A DNA stretch of 64,000 bases from contig NZ_BBNN01000038.1 of NCBI RefSeq assembly GCF_000829695.1, forward strand, positions 1-64,000. The letters run 5' to 3'. Of the stretch, positions 17,969-26,352 are shown piece by piece. Position 1 is the stretch's first letter. Each line of letters opens with the position of its first letter. Source of the DNA: Streptomyces sp. NBRC 110035. Lineage in GTDB: Bacteria; Actinomycetota; Actinomycetes; Streptomycetales; Streptomycetaceae. Position numbers and translations under genes: made by a program. The notes under the pieces are model-generated. The model made no database searches and had not been told where the DNA came from. It worked only from the letters and a program-made list of their open reading frames with translations.

Positions 17969-18346
17969 GGTGCCGTGGCCCCGCAGGGCGGGCCTCCGCG
18001 GAGCGGGTCACGGGCCGTCACGGGCGTCCCCGCGGCAGGCCGGGGAAGCCGGCGGACAGGTTTGTACACCGTGTGGCGGGACGTTCACCCCGCGGGGTGC
18101 GATGCCCGGCCGGTGCCCGGAGGGGATCACCGGCCGCCCAGCGTGTTCGACGTCGGAACGGCGCGTGTTCGATCGCGTGGTCAACTGTCCTGTTTGTGCC
18201 CTCTCCCCTCGTGGCCTGCCGTCTTGCAGTGCATGCGTACCACTGCCAGGCTTGGCACGTGGATGTCACGCATGCCCGCGGACTGCGGGACTCCTCGCCG
18301 GCACTCCCTCCGTCCTCGGTCCCTACCGGACGCTCTGAGAGCGCTT
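17969..18346. other. Spacer, probable promoter region of the NB-ARC/TPR gene
   Basis: About 380 bases. The frame of the downstream gene stays open through here, but the encoded peptide is unlike the family (Arg/Pro/Cys-rich), so I treat it as non-coding. No strong promoter consensus or RNA gene was seen. Confidence 0.45.
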
Positions 18347-21300
18347 ATGCAGTCTGACGACGTCCCACCACCACTGGCGGCACCGGAGCATGACGAAGCG
18401 TCGCTCCGCGCTGTTCCGCGCGCGCTGAACGAACTGGAGCGGTCGGCCGGCGCGGAGCACCCCGCCGTCCTGCTGGTCGTCGACGACCACGTGACGATGG
18501 GGGTCTGGAACCGGACGGTCGACCGGCTGGTCGACGAACTCCGCCGCCAGGAGCAGCTGGGTGAGGTCGCCACCGTACGGCTGCGCGGTTCGGACGACAC
18601 CGAGCCGACCCGGGTCCGGCTGGAGGACCTGCCCCCCGCCCCGTCCGGGCACCGGGTGGTGCTGGTGCTGACCGACGGGCTGGCCGCGGGCTGGCGGTCG
18701 AAGGCGGTGCTGCCGCTGCTGCGCGAGATCGGCCGGACCGAACCGCTCGCGGTGCTGCACCTGCTGCCGCAGCAGCTGTGGTACCGCACCGGTCTGAACG
18801 TTCACCGCATGCGGCTGAGGGCCCCCCGCCCCTGGGCGCCGAACGAGGCGCTGGGCTGGGAACTGCGCACGTCCCCGCTGGAGCCCGTCGACGATCCGGA
18901 CGCTCGCACCGGCGTGGTCCCGGTTCCCGTCCTGGAGATGACCGGGCGCTCCCTGCCCGGTTGGGTCGGCCTGGTGACCGGGCGGGCCGGCGGACGGCTG
19001 GAGGCGTCGGGCGTCCGGGCCCGTGCCTGGAAGCGGCGGGCGGACGCCGCGAGGGCCGTTCCGTGGCTCGAGGACGTACCCGACCCCGACAGTGCCGTAC
19101 AGCCGCGGGAGCGGGTCCTGGAGTTCCGGGCCGTCGCCTCGCCGACCGCGTTCGCGCTGGCCACCCGGCTCGCCGGGGCGCCGCTGACCCTGCCGGTGAT
19201 GAGGGCGGTGACCGCGTCGGTGCCGGGCGCCGGGCCGGACCACCTCACGGAACTGCTGATGAGCGGCCTGGTGCGGCCGGCGGGCACGGACGTCGAACGG
19301 GCGGCGGGCGTGGCCTTCGCCTTCGGCCCGGACATCCGCCAGGAGTTACTGGCGCTGTCCCGACGCAGGGACACCCTCCGCGTGCTGCACGACGTACGGG
19401 CACTGCTGGCCACCGCCCAGGACGGCGTGGAGCCTGCTCCGTTCACCCCGCAGGAGCGGTTCGGGACGGCCGAGGTGCCGTCGGTGACCCGGCGCAACCT
19501 GGCCTTCCTGCGCATCGAACTGGCAGCGCTTCGGGCCCTGTCCGGCAGGTTCCTGCCGAGGGCGCGGCGGCTGGCCGAAGCACTGGACGCGTACGACCGG
19601 CGGAACAGCGTCAGCCTGGGCAAGGGCGCGGATCTGCGCACCGGGCACCGGGACCAAGCTCCCCGGCCGGCTCAGGACGGCGAGCAAGCCCCGAGGGGGG
19701 CCGGGACAACTTCAGAAGGAGCCACGGCGATGAGTGCCACCACGCAGCAGCCCACGGTGGGGAGCGTGCGATCGACGCCGCGCGTCTGGGGGAACATCCC
19801 TCCGCGAAATCCGAACTTCACCGGACGCGTGGACCTTCTGGAACGACTGAGCGAGCGCCTCCGCGAAGGCACGACCACGGTGCTGCCGGAGGCCATCCAC
19901 GGCATGGGTGGTGTCGGCAAGACCCAGCTGGCTGTGGAGTACGCCTACCGGCACCAGTCCGAGTACGACGTCGTGTGGTGGATCCCGGCCGAGCGTCCCG
20001 GCCAGATCGGCCAGTCCCTGGTGGAACTCGCGCAGCGGCTGGGACTGTCCACCAGCGCCGAGGCCAACATCGCAGGGCCCGCGGTGCGCGAGGCGCTGCG
20101 CGAGGGGCGGCCGTACTCCCGCTGGCTTCTGATCTTCGACAACGCGGACACCCCCGAGCGCGTCCGTGACTATTTCCCGACGGGTGGCAGTGGCACCATC
20201 CTCGTCACCTCCCGCAACCGCCGCTGGAGTGTGGTCGGCCCCTCCCTCGAGGTCGACGTCTTCACCCGGGAGGAAAGCAGGCAACTGCTGCGCCGTACGA
20301 ACGCCTACGGGGAGGAACTCGCCGACACCGACGCGGACCTCCTCGCGGATGCCCTCGGTGACCTGCCACTGGCGCTGGAGCAGGCCGCGGCGTGGCGTGC
20401 GGAGACCGGGATGCCGGTGTCCGAATACCTGCGGCTGTTCGAACACAAGCGCAGTGAGCTGCTCGAGGTCTCGCCGCCGCCGGACTACCAGCTGCCGGTC
20501 GCGGCGGCGTGGAACGTCTCCCTGGACCACCTGGAGACCCGCAGCGTCACCGCCCTGCGCCTGCTCCAGCTGTGCTCGTACTTCGCGCCGGACCCCATCT
20601 CCCGCTCCATCTTCTCCGGCCTCGGCGGCAGCAGCATCGACTCCGAACTGGACCGGGCCCTGAACGACCCGATGCGGCTCGCGCGGGCCATAAGGGAGAT
20701 CAACCGCTACTCCCTCGCCCGCATAGACCACCGCACCAACTCCATCGAGATGCATCGCCTGGTCCAGGCCGTGCTCGTCAACCGGATGACTCCCGAGGAA
20801 CAGGAACGCATGCGCAACGGGGCCCACACCCTCTTGGCGGCAGCCGACCCCAAAGGGCCCAACCAGTCGGCCAACTGGTCCCGCTACGCGGAGCTGTACG
20901 GTCACGTCATCGCCTCCGGCGCGATCGAGTCCGACCAGCCGTGGGTGCGCGAGCTGGTGATGAACATCGCCAAGTACCTGTGGTTCTGGGGCGACCACAA
21001 GGTGGCCCGCGAGTTCTCCGAGCAGGCCTGGGAGACCTGGCTGGGCCTGTTCGGCGAGGAGGACCAGCAGACCTGCCTGATGGGGTGGTGGCTGGGCTTC
21101 CTCTACCTGAAGGTGGGCCGCCACGACGAGGCGTCGCAGATCGTGGCCAGGCTCAAGGACGTGTACGCCCGTACGGCGCCCACGGACCGGGAGGACGTCC
21201 GGGAGGACGCGCTGGAGACGATGAACCTGGAAGCGGCCGTCCGCCGCGTTCAGGGCGACTTCACCCTCGGCATGGAACTGGACGAGCGGTCCCACGACCT

Positions 21301-22303
21301 GGCCCGCCGCGCCTTCGGCGAGGACGACCCCACCACACTCAACACCGCGCACAACCTCGGCGTGAGCCTGCGGCTGGTCGGCGAGTTCCAGCGGGCGCTG
21401 GAACTGGACCGGCGCACGCACGCGATGAAGGCGCGCCTGTTCGGCCGGGACCACCAGCTGTCGCTCAAGACCGAGGCGAGCATCGCCATCGACGTACGGG
21501 AGACGGGCGACTACGTCGCCGGGCGTTCCCTGCAGCAGGCGGTGGTCGACGGCTATCGCGTCGTCTTCGGACCGAACAACCCCACCACTCTGCAGACCCT
21601 GCGGCAGCTGAGCGAGTCCTGTCGCAAGGAGGGCGACCACGCCACCGCGCTGGAACTGGGCCGTGAGGCGTTCAACCAGTTCATGCGCCGCTACGGTGAC
21701 ACCCACCCGGAGTCGCTGACGGCCGCTCTCGCACTGTCGATCGCGCTACGGCACAACGGGGAGCTGGAGGAGGCGCGGGACCGGGGCGAGAAGGCGTGCG
21801 AGCGGTTCCGCAGGCTGTTCCGGCCCCACCATCCGAATGTCCTGGCCGCCGACATCGACCTGGCGGTGACGCTGCGGCTGCTCGGGCGGGCTCAGGAGGC
21901 CAGGCAACTGGACGAAGCGGCGATGGAGCTGCTGGTCCCGCGGCTCGGAGAGAACCATCCGATCGCGTTGGCCTGTGCCATCAACCTGGCGAGCGACCTG
22001 AGCGCGCTGGGGCGTTCGGAGGAGGCCCGTGAACTCGGCGTGAGGACGCTGGCGTTGTGCCGGGAACGGCTGGGCGAGGACCATCCCACGACCCTGGTGT
22101 GCGCGGCCAACGTCGCCCTGGACCTCGAGGTCCAGGGCCGGGAGGCGGAGGGGGAGGAACTGCGGACCGCGACGCTGGAGCGGATGGTCCGGGTGCTGGA
22201 CGAGCCGCGGCTGCGCTCGTCCGAGGCGGCGCCGCACCCGGCGACCCTGCACGTACGCGCCCGGCAGCGGGCCAACTGCGACGTCGATCCGATGCCGCTG
22301 TGA
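18347..22303 (+). CDS. FxSxx-COOH system protein: vWA-like, NB-ARC NTPase and TPR
   Basis: Large signalling protein, 1318 residues from ATG 18347. The N-terminal part (HPAVLLVVDDHVTMGVWNRT, VVLVLTDGLAAGWRSKAVL, QQLWYRTGLNVHRMRLRAP) matches the vWA-like SAV_2336 N-terminal family. A STAND/NB-ARC NTPase follows, with Walker A GMGGVGKT at residues 519-526 and Walker B RWLLIFDNAD near 590, then a winged helix and about ten TPRs with recurring G-DHPxTL. This matches the TPR protein named for FxSxx-COOH peptide systems. An in-frame ATG at 19730 has a strong ribosome site and could yield NB-ARC-TPR alone (857 residues). It converges on the minus-strand operon. It probably acts as the switch of the system. 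Confidence 0.8.
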   Translation: MQSDDVPPPLAAPEHDEASLRAVPRALNELERSAGAEHPAVLLVVDDHVTMGVWNRTVDRLVDELRRQEQLGEVATVRLRGSDDTEPTRVRLEDLPPAPSGHRVVLVLTDGLAAGWRSKAVLPLLREIGRTEPLAVLHLLPQQLWYRTGLNVHRMRLRAPRPWAPNEALGWELRTSPLEPVDDPDARTGVVPVPVLEMTGRSLPGWVGLVTGRAGGRLEASGVRARAWKRRADAARAVPWLEDVPDPDSAVQPRERVLEFRAVASPTAFALATRLAGAPLTLPVMRAVTASVPGAGPDHLTELLMSGLVRPAGTDVERAAGVAFAFGPDIRQELLALSRRRDTLRVLHDVRALLATAQDGVEPAPFTPQERFGTAEVPSVTRRNLAFLRIELAALRALSGRFLPRARRLAEALDAYDRRNSVSLGKGADLRTGHRDQAPRPAQDGEQAPRGAGTTSEGATAMSATTQQPTVGSVRSTPRVWGNIPPRNPNFTGRVDLLERLSERLREGTTTVLPEAIHGMGGVGKTQLAVEYAYRHQSEYDVVWWIPAERPGQIGQSLVELAQRLGLSTSAEANIAGPAVREALREGRPYSRWLLIFDNADTPERVRDYFPTGGSGTILVTSRNRRWSVVGPSLEVDVFTREESRQLLRRTNAYGEELADTDADLLADALGDLPLALEQAAAWRAETGMPVSEYLRLFEHKRSELLEVSPPPDYQLPVAAAWNVSLDHLETRSVTALRLLQLCSYFAPDPISRSIFSGLGGSSIDSELDRALNDPMRLARAIREINRYSLARIDHRTNSIEMHRLVQAVLVNRMTPEEQERMRNGAHTLLAAADPKGPNQSANWSRYAELYGHVIASGAIESDQPWVRELVMNIAKYLWFWGDHKVAREFSEQAWETWLGLFGEEDQQTCLMGWWLGFLYLKVGRHDEASQIVARLKDVYARTAPTDREDVREDALETMNLEAAVRRVQGDFTLGMELDERSHDLARRAFGEDDPTTLNTAHNLGVSLRLVGEFQRALELDRRTHAMKARLFGRDHQLSLKTEASIAIDVRETGDYVAGRSLQQAVVDGYRVVFGPNNPTTLQTLRQLSESCRKEGDHATALELGREAFNQFMRRYGDTHPESLTAALALSIALRHNGELEEARDRGEKACERFRRLFRPHHPNVLAADIDLAVTLRLLGRAQEARQLDEAAMELLVPRLGENHPIALACAINLASDLSALGRSEEARELGVRTLALCRERLGEDHPTTLVCAANVALDLEVQGREAEGEELRTATLERMVRVLDEPRLRSSEAAPHPATLHVRARQRANCDVDPMPL
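19714..19732 (+). promoter_or_regulatory. Internal ribosome site and in-frame ATG inside the NB-ARC gene
   Basis: AGAAGGAG at 19714-19721 lies 8 bases before an in-frame ATG at 19730. The start falls exactly in the linker between the vWA-like and NTPase domains, so it may give a second, shorter product, or mark an old gene fusion point. Confidence 0.5.
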
Positions 22304-22408
22304 CGGCGTGGCCGGCGAAACCCTCGTGACCGTCCCGTGGGCAAAGCCGGTTCCGGGGCGCCGGCGGTGGGCTCCTGCCCTGTCCGGCATGCTCCGCCGC
22401 GGCAGGCT

Positions 22409-24232
22409 CTAGCGGGTGCCCAGCCAGGTGGCCAGCGTGATCGGGTCCGGTGGGGTGCCCGTGGCGTCGACCAGGGCCTCGTGCACCGCTCGGGCCCGTT
22501 CGGGGTGGTGGCACAGCAGCCGGGCCGCGGCAGGCGCGGTCCGCGTGAGGGCCAGCGCCCGGCCCAGGCCCGCCCACGCGGTGGGCCGGCGCGGTTCCTC
22601 GGCGAGGTGGGCCGGGTAGGCCCGGGCGGCGGCAGTGGCGTTGCCGCCGGTCAGGAGGACATCGACCAGGAGGACGTCGGCGGGGAGGGCTCCGGTGACT
22701 CCTGCCGCGGCCTTGCCGGGTTCCTCGGCCCAGGGACGGTCGTCGGACGTGGGGCCGAGCCGGTGACGGACGAGCATCGCCAGGCTGTCCAGCCAGCGGG
22801 CGGAGGTGTCGGTCACGACCTCGGGCCGGGCCGTCAGGGAGGCCGGGGGACTCTCCGCCCCGGCCAGCCAGGCGCGTACGGTCTCCGCCACGGCCCGCGC
22901 CGGGGGGCGGAGGTGGTGGCACCGCCAGCGGGCCGCGTGGTCGGCCGCGCACAGCCGGGCCAGCGCCGACGCGTCGCTGGGAACCGGTTCGTCCAGCCAC
23001 CGGGTGCAGCGGTCGCGGAGGGTGGTGAGCAGGGTGGTGCCGAGAGGGGTGGAGCGGGGGTGGTCCCGCAGTTGTTCCAGCGCCCGTGCCGTCTGCGTCC
23101 GCCACAGGGCGAACTCGAAGTGGGCGACGGCGGTCCGCTCGCCGGCGGACCGGCGGTGGGTGTGCCAGAAATGGGTGATCCCCGTGAAGGCGTACACGCC
23201 CTGGAGCATTCCCGCCAGCGGCCTGGGGTCGTCCCGCCAGGGCGCGTAGAACAGCTTCCCGTCGTCGGCGTCGCCCGTCAGCAAGGGGGCCAGATGCAAC
23301 AGCCCGCCCAGCTTGGTGTGCTGGAACTCGTGCACGAGCGTGGCGGCGAGCTGCACCGGGTCGTCGGGCTCCGAGGCCTCGATCCCGCCGAAGGCGTCCC
23401 CCGATGTCACGCTGCGCGGCCGAAACCTTTCCCTTGGCGGGGTCGGACTGATCGACAGGATTCCCCGACGCATGGCTCCCGCCGTTTCGGGCTGCTCCCG
23501 CAGGAGCACCTCCCAGGCCCGCTCCAGTACCCGGCGCCACTGCGCCGCCGTCTTGTGGGACAGCGGGCGCGGCTCGGTCGGCTGCGAGTACGTCCGGTAC
23601 GGATCCACGTCGTCCAGTGCCACTTCGAGCCGGCGGCCCGCAGGTCCGACCTCGAGCCGGCGCAGCGGATACCACCCCGGCCCCGGGGACTCCGGCGCCG
23701 ACGGTACGGCGACCGTGGCACCGGCGGCCTCGACGACGGCGCGTCCGGCCTGGGACCGCACCGTGGCCGTCGTCCACGGCGCGGTGGCGGGCAGCTCCGC
23801 GCAGCCGAGGGTGGGCAGGGGCACCCGGCCGTGACGCATCGGAACGTCGATGGTGAAGTCGAGTCCCGCGCGGAGCGCGGCCGCTGCGGCGAGTGCCGAG
23901 ACGTGGCCGAGTACCACCCACAGGGGGGTTTCGTCCCGATGGGCGGTCGTTCCGCGCAGCCGGCGCAGCGCGGTGGCCAGCCACATGCCCGTCTGCGGGT
24001 ACACGAGCACGTGGTCGACGGTGGCGGGCGAGCGTCGTTGCGCCGCACTGAGGAGGTCCCACGCGGGGCCGAGGTCCGTGTCCTCGTCGAGCATGCGCAA
24101 CAGTAATAACCGACGGCTGCGTTCGGACCTCAGCAGGAGGCCCACGGTGTCCGGGCCTCCCTCCCCGAGGACGAGTTCGGCCAGACCGGCGGGCGGGAGG
24201 CGGTGGTGCGGGAGCGGCTGTTCAGCACGCAC
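22409..24232 (-). CDS. HExxH-type peptide beta-hydroxylase homologue 1
   Basis: 607-residue enzyme of the HEXXH motif family (TIGR04267-like), whose studied members are iron/2-oxoglutarate-dependent peptide beta-hydroxylases. The motif is H301-E302-F-Q-H305 in TLVHEFQHTKLGG, preceded by RFRPRSVTSGDAFGGIE and followed by YAPWRDDPRPLAGMLQGVYAF and FWHTHRRS. The N-terminal half (ELVLGEGGPDTVGLLLRSERSRRLLLL) is the family's helical domain. GTG 24232 is 17 bases after the stop of a small precursor-like gene, so the peptide is its likely substrate. A paralogue at 26353 keeps the same motifs. The target residue and even the chemistry here are inferred. Confidence 0.8.
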   Translation of the reverse strand: MRAEQPLPHHRLPPAGLAELVLGEGGPDTVGLLLRSERSRRLLLLRMLDEDTDLGPAWDLLSAAQRRSPATVDHVLVYPQTGMWLATALRRLRGTTAHRDETPLWVVLGHVSALAAAAALRAGLDFTIDVPMRHGRVPLPTLGCAELPATAPWTTATVRSQAGRAVVEAAGATVAVPSAPESPGPGWYPLRRLEVGPAGRRLEVALDDVDPYRTYSQPTEPRPLSHKTAAQWRRVLERAWEVLLREQPETAGAMRRGILSISPTPPRERFRPRSVTSGDAFGGIEASEPDDPVQLAATLVHEFQHTKLGGLLHLAPLLTGDADDGKLFYAPWRDDPRPLAGMLQGVYAFTGITHFWHTHRRSAGERTAVAHFEFALWRTQTARALEQLRDHPRSTPLGTTLLTTLRDRCTRWLDEPVPSDASALARLCAADHAARWRCHHLRPPARAVAETVRAWLAGAESPPASLTARPEVVTDTSARWLDSLAMLVRHRLGPTSDDRPWAEEPGKAAAGVTGALPADVLLVDVLLTGGNATAAARAYPAHLAEEPRRPTAWAGLGRALALTRTAPAAARLLCHHPERARAVHEALVDATGTPPDPITLATWLGTR

Positions 24233-24249
24233 GGATGCCCCTGGCGGCG

Positions 24250-24426
24250 TCAGGTCCGCTCCGGGGTTCCGAAATCGCTGACGCTGGCGAGTGGGTGGTC
24301 GATTCCTTGCCGCAGTTGTTCCAACGACGCGGCGAGGGTTCTGCCGTCAAGGGAGCGCAGCGTTTCAAGGGACACCCCCGCGAGATCGACTAGGCTGGAC
24401 TCGACGGCGGCCAGTGACGGCTCCAT
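24250..24426 (-). CDS. Precursor-like peptide 1 (FxSxx-COOH peptide relative)
   Basis: 58-residue peptide. The leader-like part ESSLVDLAGVSLETLRSLD resembles FxSxx-COOH precursors, which share the S-x-L-[IV]-D-[LV]-x-G-[VI]-S-L pattern. The C-terminus (DHPLASVSDFGTPERT) has an aromatic residue but not the terminal F-x-S-x-x. It aligns without gaps over 51 residues to the plus-strand peptide at 26173-26343, with 16 identities. ATG 24426 has GAAGGGG about 10 bases upstream; a TTG at 24435 is too close to it. It lies between the protease gene and hydroxylase 1 on the minus strand, with 127 bases upstream that may carry its own promoter. Confidence 0.72.
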   Translation of the reverse strand: MEPSLAAVESSLVDLAGVSLETLRSLDGRTLAASLEQLRQGIDHPLASVSDFGTPERT

Positions 24427-24553
24427 GACAGCCAAACCCCTTCCCCCGGCTTCTTGTCGTGCGGGCTGCTGGCATCCCCCTGATAATGGCCCGTTGTACA
24501 GGGAATGAAACCCCGTACCCCGGTGGCGCCGCGATATCAGGTCAGCCGTCCGC

Positions 24554-25663
24554 TCAGCGTCCGTCGTCTGCTCCGCGGTGACGCCGGGCCAGCTTCACCG
24601 CCTCCTGGTCCATACGGGCCACCCCGACGGAGTCGCCCTCCACCAACCGTATCGCCTCCAGGAGTTGGTCCAAGGTGCCGCGATAACGCAGACAGGTTCT
24701 GAGGATGCCGAGCACATCGAGGCGCACCGCGGAGGAGCGGGGGCTCATGGCCGCGACCACGGGGTCGACGCTGTTCAGCACCAGCGCCAGGGCGGTGCGG
24801 TCACCGACGGTGGGCAGGGCGGTCAACGCGGTCGCCAGACCATCGAGTTCGCGCAGGGGGAGGTTGTCGGGCAGTTCGGTCAGGCCGACCGGCCGCTCGG
24901 CCGCGTCCTGCGGCTCGGCGGGGAGGGCCGGATCGGCGGGCGTCGCGGGCAGTCCCGCGTGCCGGTGCAGCAGGTCCAGCTCGTCGCTGGTCAGCAGCTC
25001 GTACCAGCGGTCGACGCGGACGGCGGCGAGACGGCCCGGGCCGTCCGTGCGGTGGTGGGCGCTGACCAGGCCGATCAGGGTGCCCTCGTGCCAGACGGCC
25101 GCACCGGACATCCCCTCCCAGGGCGAGCGGTCCGGGTCGGAGTCGGCGCCGGGCGGGGTGACGGCGAGTTCGAGGGTGCCCTCGCGGCGGTTGGACAGGG
25201 CCGAGATCAATCCGACCGCGTGGCAGGAATCGCGGTAGAAGGCGGACAGTGACGTGGCGTCCCTGCGCAGCTTGAAACGGGGGAAGCCGACCGCGGTGAA
25301 CGGCAGGGCGGCGTCCGTGTCGGGCACGGCGCCGTACGTGGGGGGTGCGACCGCGGCCGGACGAGCGCCCTCCGGCACCGGGTCCGTGATCTCCAGGAGT
25401 GCCACGTCGGCCTTGTCGGAGGCAAGTGCGACACGGGCGGACGCGCGCCACTCGCCGGCGCGGTCGGCCTCGAACCGTACGGTCGGGTCGGTCGGTTCGG
25501 CCCCGCGGACCACGTGCGCGGCAGTGAGGACCCAGCGGGGCCCCACGCGGTATCCGGACCCGCGGCGTCCGGCCGGGGCGCCGGACCCGCCGTGTCCGGC
25601 GCCCCGGCCCGCCGGCCGCACCAGCACCTCCGCCACCCGCAGCGGATCCAGTCCCGAAGCCAC
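24554..25663 (-). CDS. Trypsin-like serine protease with C-terminal EAD2-like domain
   Basis: 369-residue protein with a chymotrypsin-fold domain. The catalytic triad is visible: H50 in WVLTAAHVV, D86 in KADVALLEI and S186 in PWEGMSGAAVW. There is no signal peptide, so it acts in the cytoplasm. After a linker, residues ~285-360 (RTALALVLNSVDPVVAAMSP...LRTCLRYRGTLDQLLEAIRLVEGDS) resemble effector-associated domain 2, as in the VMAP protein of the same cluster. Such protease-EAD pairs are known in vWA-MoxR-VMAP systems, where the protease is the effector; here it could also mature the precursor peptides. GTG 25663 follows the trypco2 stop closely. Confidence 0.85.
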   Translation of the reverse strand: MASGLDPLRVAEVLVRPAGRGAGHGGSGAPAGRRGSGYRVGPRWVLTAAHVVRGAEPTDPTVRFEADRAGEWRASARVALASDKADVALLEITDPVPEGARPAAVAPPTYGAVPDTDAALPFTAVGFPRFKLRRDATSLSAFYRDSCHAVGLISALSNRREGTLELAVTPPGADSDPDRSPWEGMSGAAVWHEGTLIGLVSAHHRTDGPGRLAAVRVDRWYELLTSDELDLLHRHAGLPATPADPALPAEPQDAAERPVGLTELPDNLPLRELDGLATALTALPTVGDRTALALVLNSVDPVVAAMSPRSSAVRLDVLGILRTCLRYRGTLDQLLEAIRLVEGDSVGVARMDQEAVKLARRHRGADDGR

Positions 25664-25667
25664 CTCT

Positions 25668-25970
25668 TCAGCGCTCCCGCTCGGCCTCGTCGCCGCTCAC
25701 CCACGGCGCCCGGCCGCCACTGCTGCGGGTGCGCGGATCGAGGGTCAGCCTCACCCGGTGCGTGACGCTGTCCGCCAGCCGGCCGTCCGCGCCCGCCTCC
25801 ACCACCCAGAAGCGGACCTTGCCCCCCGCCGTGGCCGACCGCTCCACCGCCACGGCCGCCTCCAGCTCCACCGGGCCCACCTCGAAGTAGAGGTCCTCGT
25901 CCGCCGAGGCGGTCCGCGCCGCCGTCAGCTCCCTGCGCAACTCCTCGATCATTTCCGCGAGTTCAATCAC
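25668..25970 (-). CDS. Trypco2-family protein
   Basis: 100-residue protein matching the trypsin-co-occurring domain 2 family: an N-terminal helix ELAEMIEELRRELTAARTA, then a beta-rich part with YFEVGPVELEAAVAVER, VRFWVVEAG and THRVRLTLDP. This family is found beside trypsin-like effectors of VMAP conflict systems and is thought to regulate or bridge them. GTG 25970 opens the minus-strand operon trypco2-protease-peptide-hydroxylase; its stop and the protease start are 4 bases apart. The divergent upstream region serves precursor peptide 2 on the other strand. Confidence 0.8.
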   Translation of the reverse strand: MIELAEMIEELRRELTAARTASADEDLYFEVGPVELEAAVAVERSATAGGKVRFWVVEAGADGRLADSVTHRVRLTLDPRTRSSGGRAPWVSGDEAERER

Positions 25971-26172
25971 GCCCGGTTCATACCCGCGCCCTCCTTCCTT
26001 ACGCGGCCGGCCTTCATGTCACTCGTTCCGGGCATATTCGGCACTGTTTTCCTGTGGGGTGAGGATGATGCGCTAGCTTCACTGAAGCGATCCGAAAACA
26101 CCTGAAACAGTAATTTTCAGGTGCATGTCAGAGGTGGACGCATTGTCCTTCTATTGTCACAAAGGTGGCGCC
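25971..26172. promoter_or_regulatory. Divergent promoter region with inverted repeat
   Basis: About 200 unusually AT-rich bases between the two diverging transcription units. A perfect 9-bp inverted repeat, CACCTGAAA (26099-26107) and TTTCAGGTG (26115-26123), with a 7-base spacer lies before the plus-strand peptide gene; a second small palindrome, CTTCACTGAAG, sits near 26078. These are candidate operators, or a hairpin in the peptide's leader. No clear sigma-factor consensus was assigned. Confidence 0.5.
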
Positions 26173-26343
26173 GTGGAGAAGTCCGGAGTCGAATCGGAGC
26201 TGATCGACCTCAGCGGCATTTCATGGGATGACTGGCCCGCCCTGGACCTTCCGTCGGCCGAGGGTTCCATGCGGCGGCTGCTCGGTCGCATCGACGATCC
26301 CGCGAGCAGCCTCGGCGGCTACAACCCGCAGCGCGAATCCTAG
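26173..26343 (+). CDS. Precursor-like peptide 2 (FxSxx-COOH peptide relative)
   Basis: 56-residue peptide. It shares VES-x-L-[IV]-DL-x-G-[IV]-S, a central LD, a later S and L, and ID-x-P with peptide 1, giving 16 identities over 51 ungapped positions. Its C-terminus is SSLGGYNPQRES: a Tyr replaces the Phe of peptide 1 at the same position, and the FxSxx end is missing. GTG 26173 has AAAGGTGG just upstream and matches the start of homology; an in-frame ATG at 26125 would add 16 residues including Cys. Ten bases after the stop begins hydroxylase homologue 2, so the two form a substrate-enzyme pair. Confidence 0.72.
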   Translation: MEKSGVESELIDLSGISWDDWPALDLPSAEGSMRRLLGRIDDPASSLGGYNPQRES

Positions 26344-26352
26344 GCGCCCTCC

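Noticed and set aside
17975..18346. N-terminal extension of the NB-ARC/TPR protein from 17975
   Set aside because: The extra 124 residues are Arg/Pro/Cys-rich and unlike the family; ATG 18347 lies just before homology begins.
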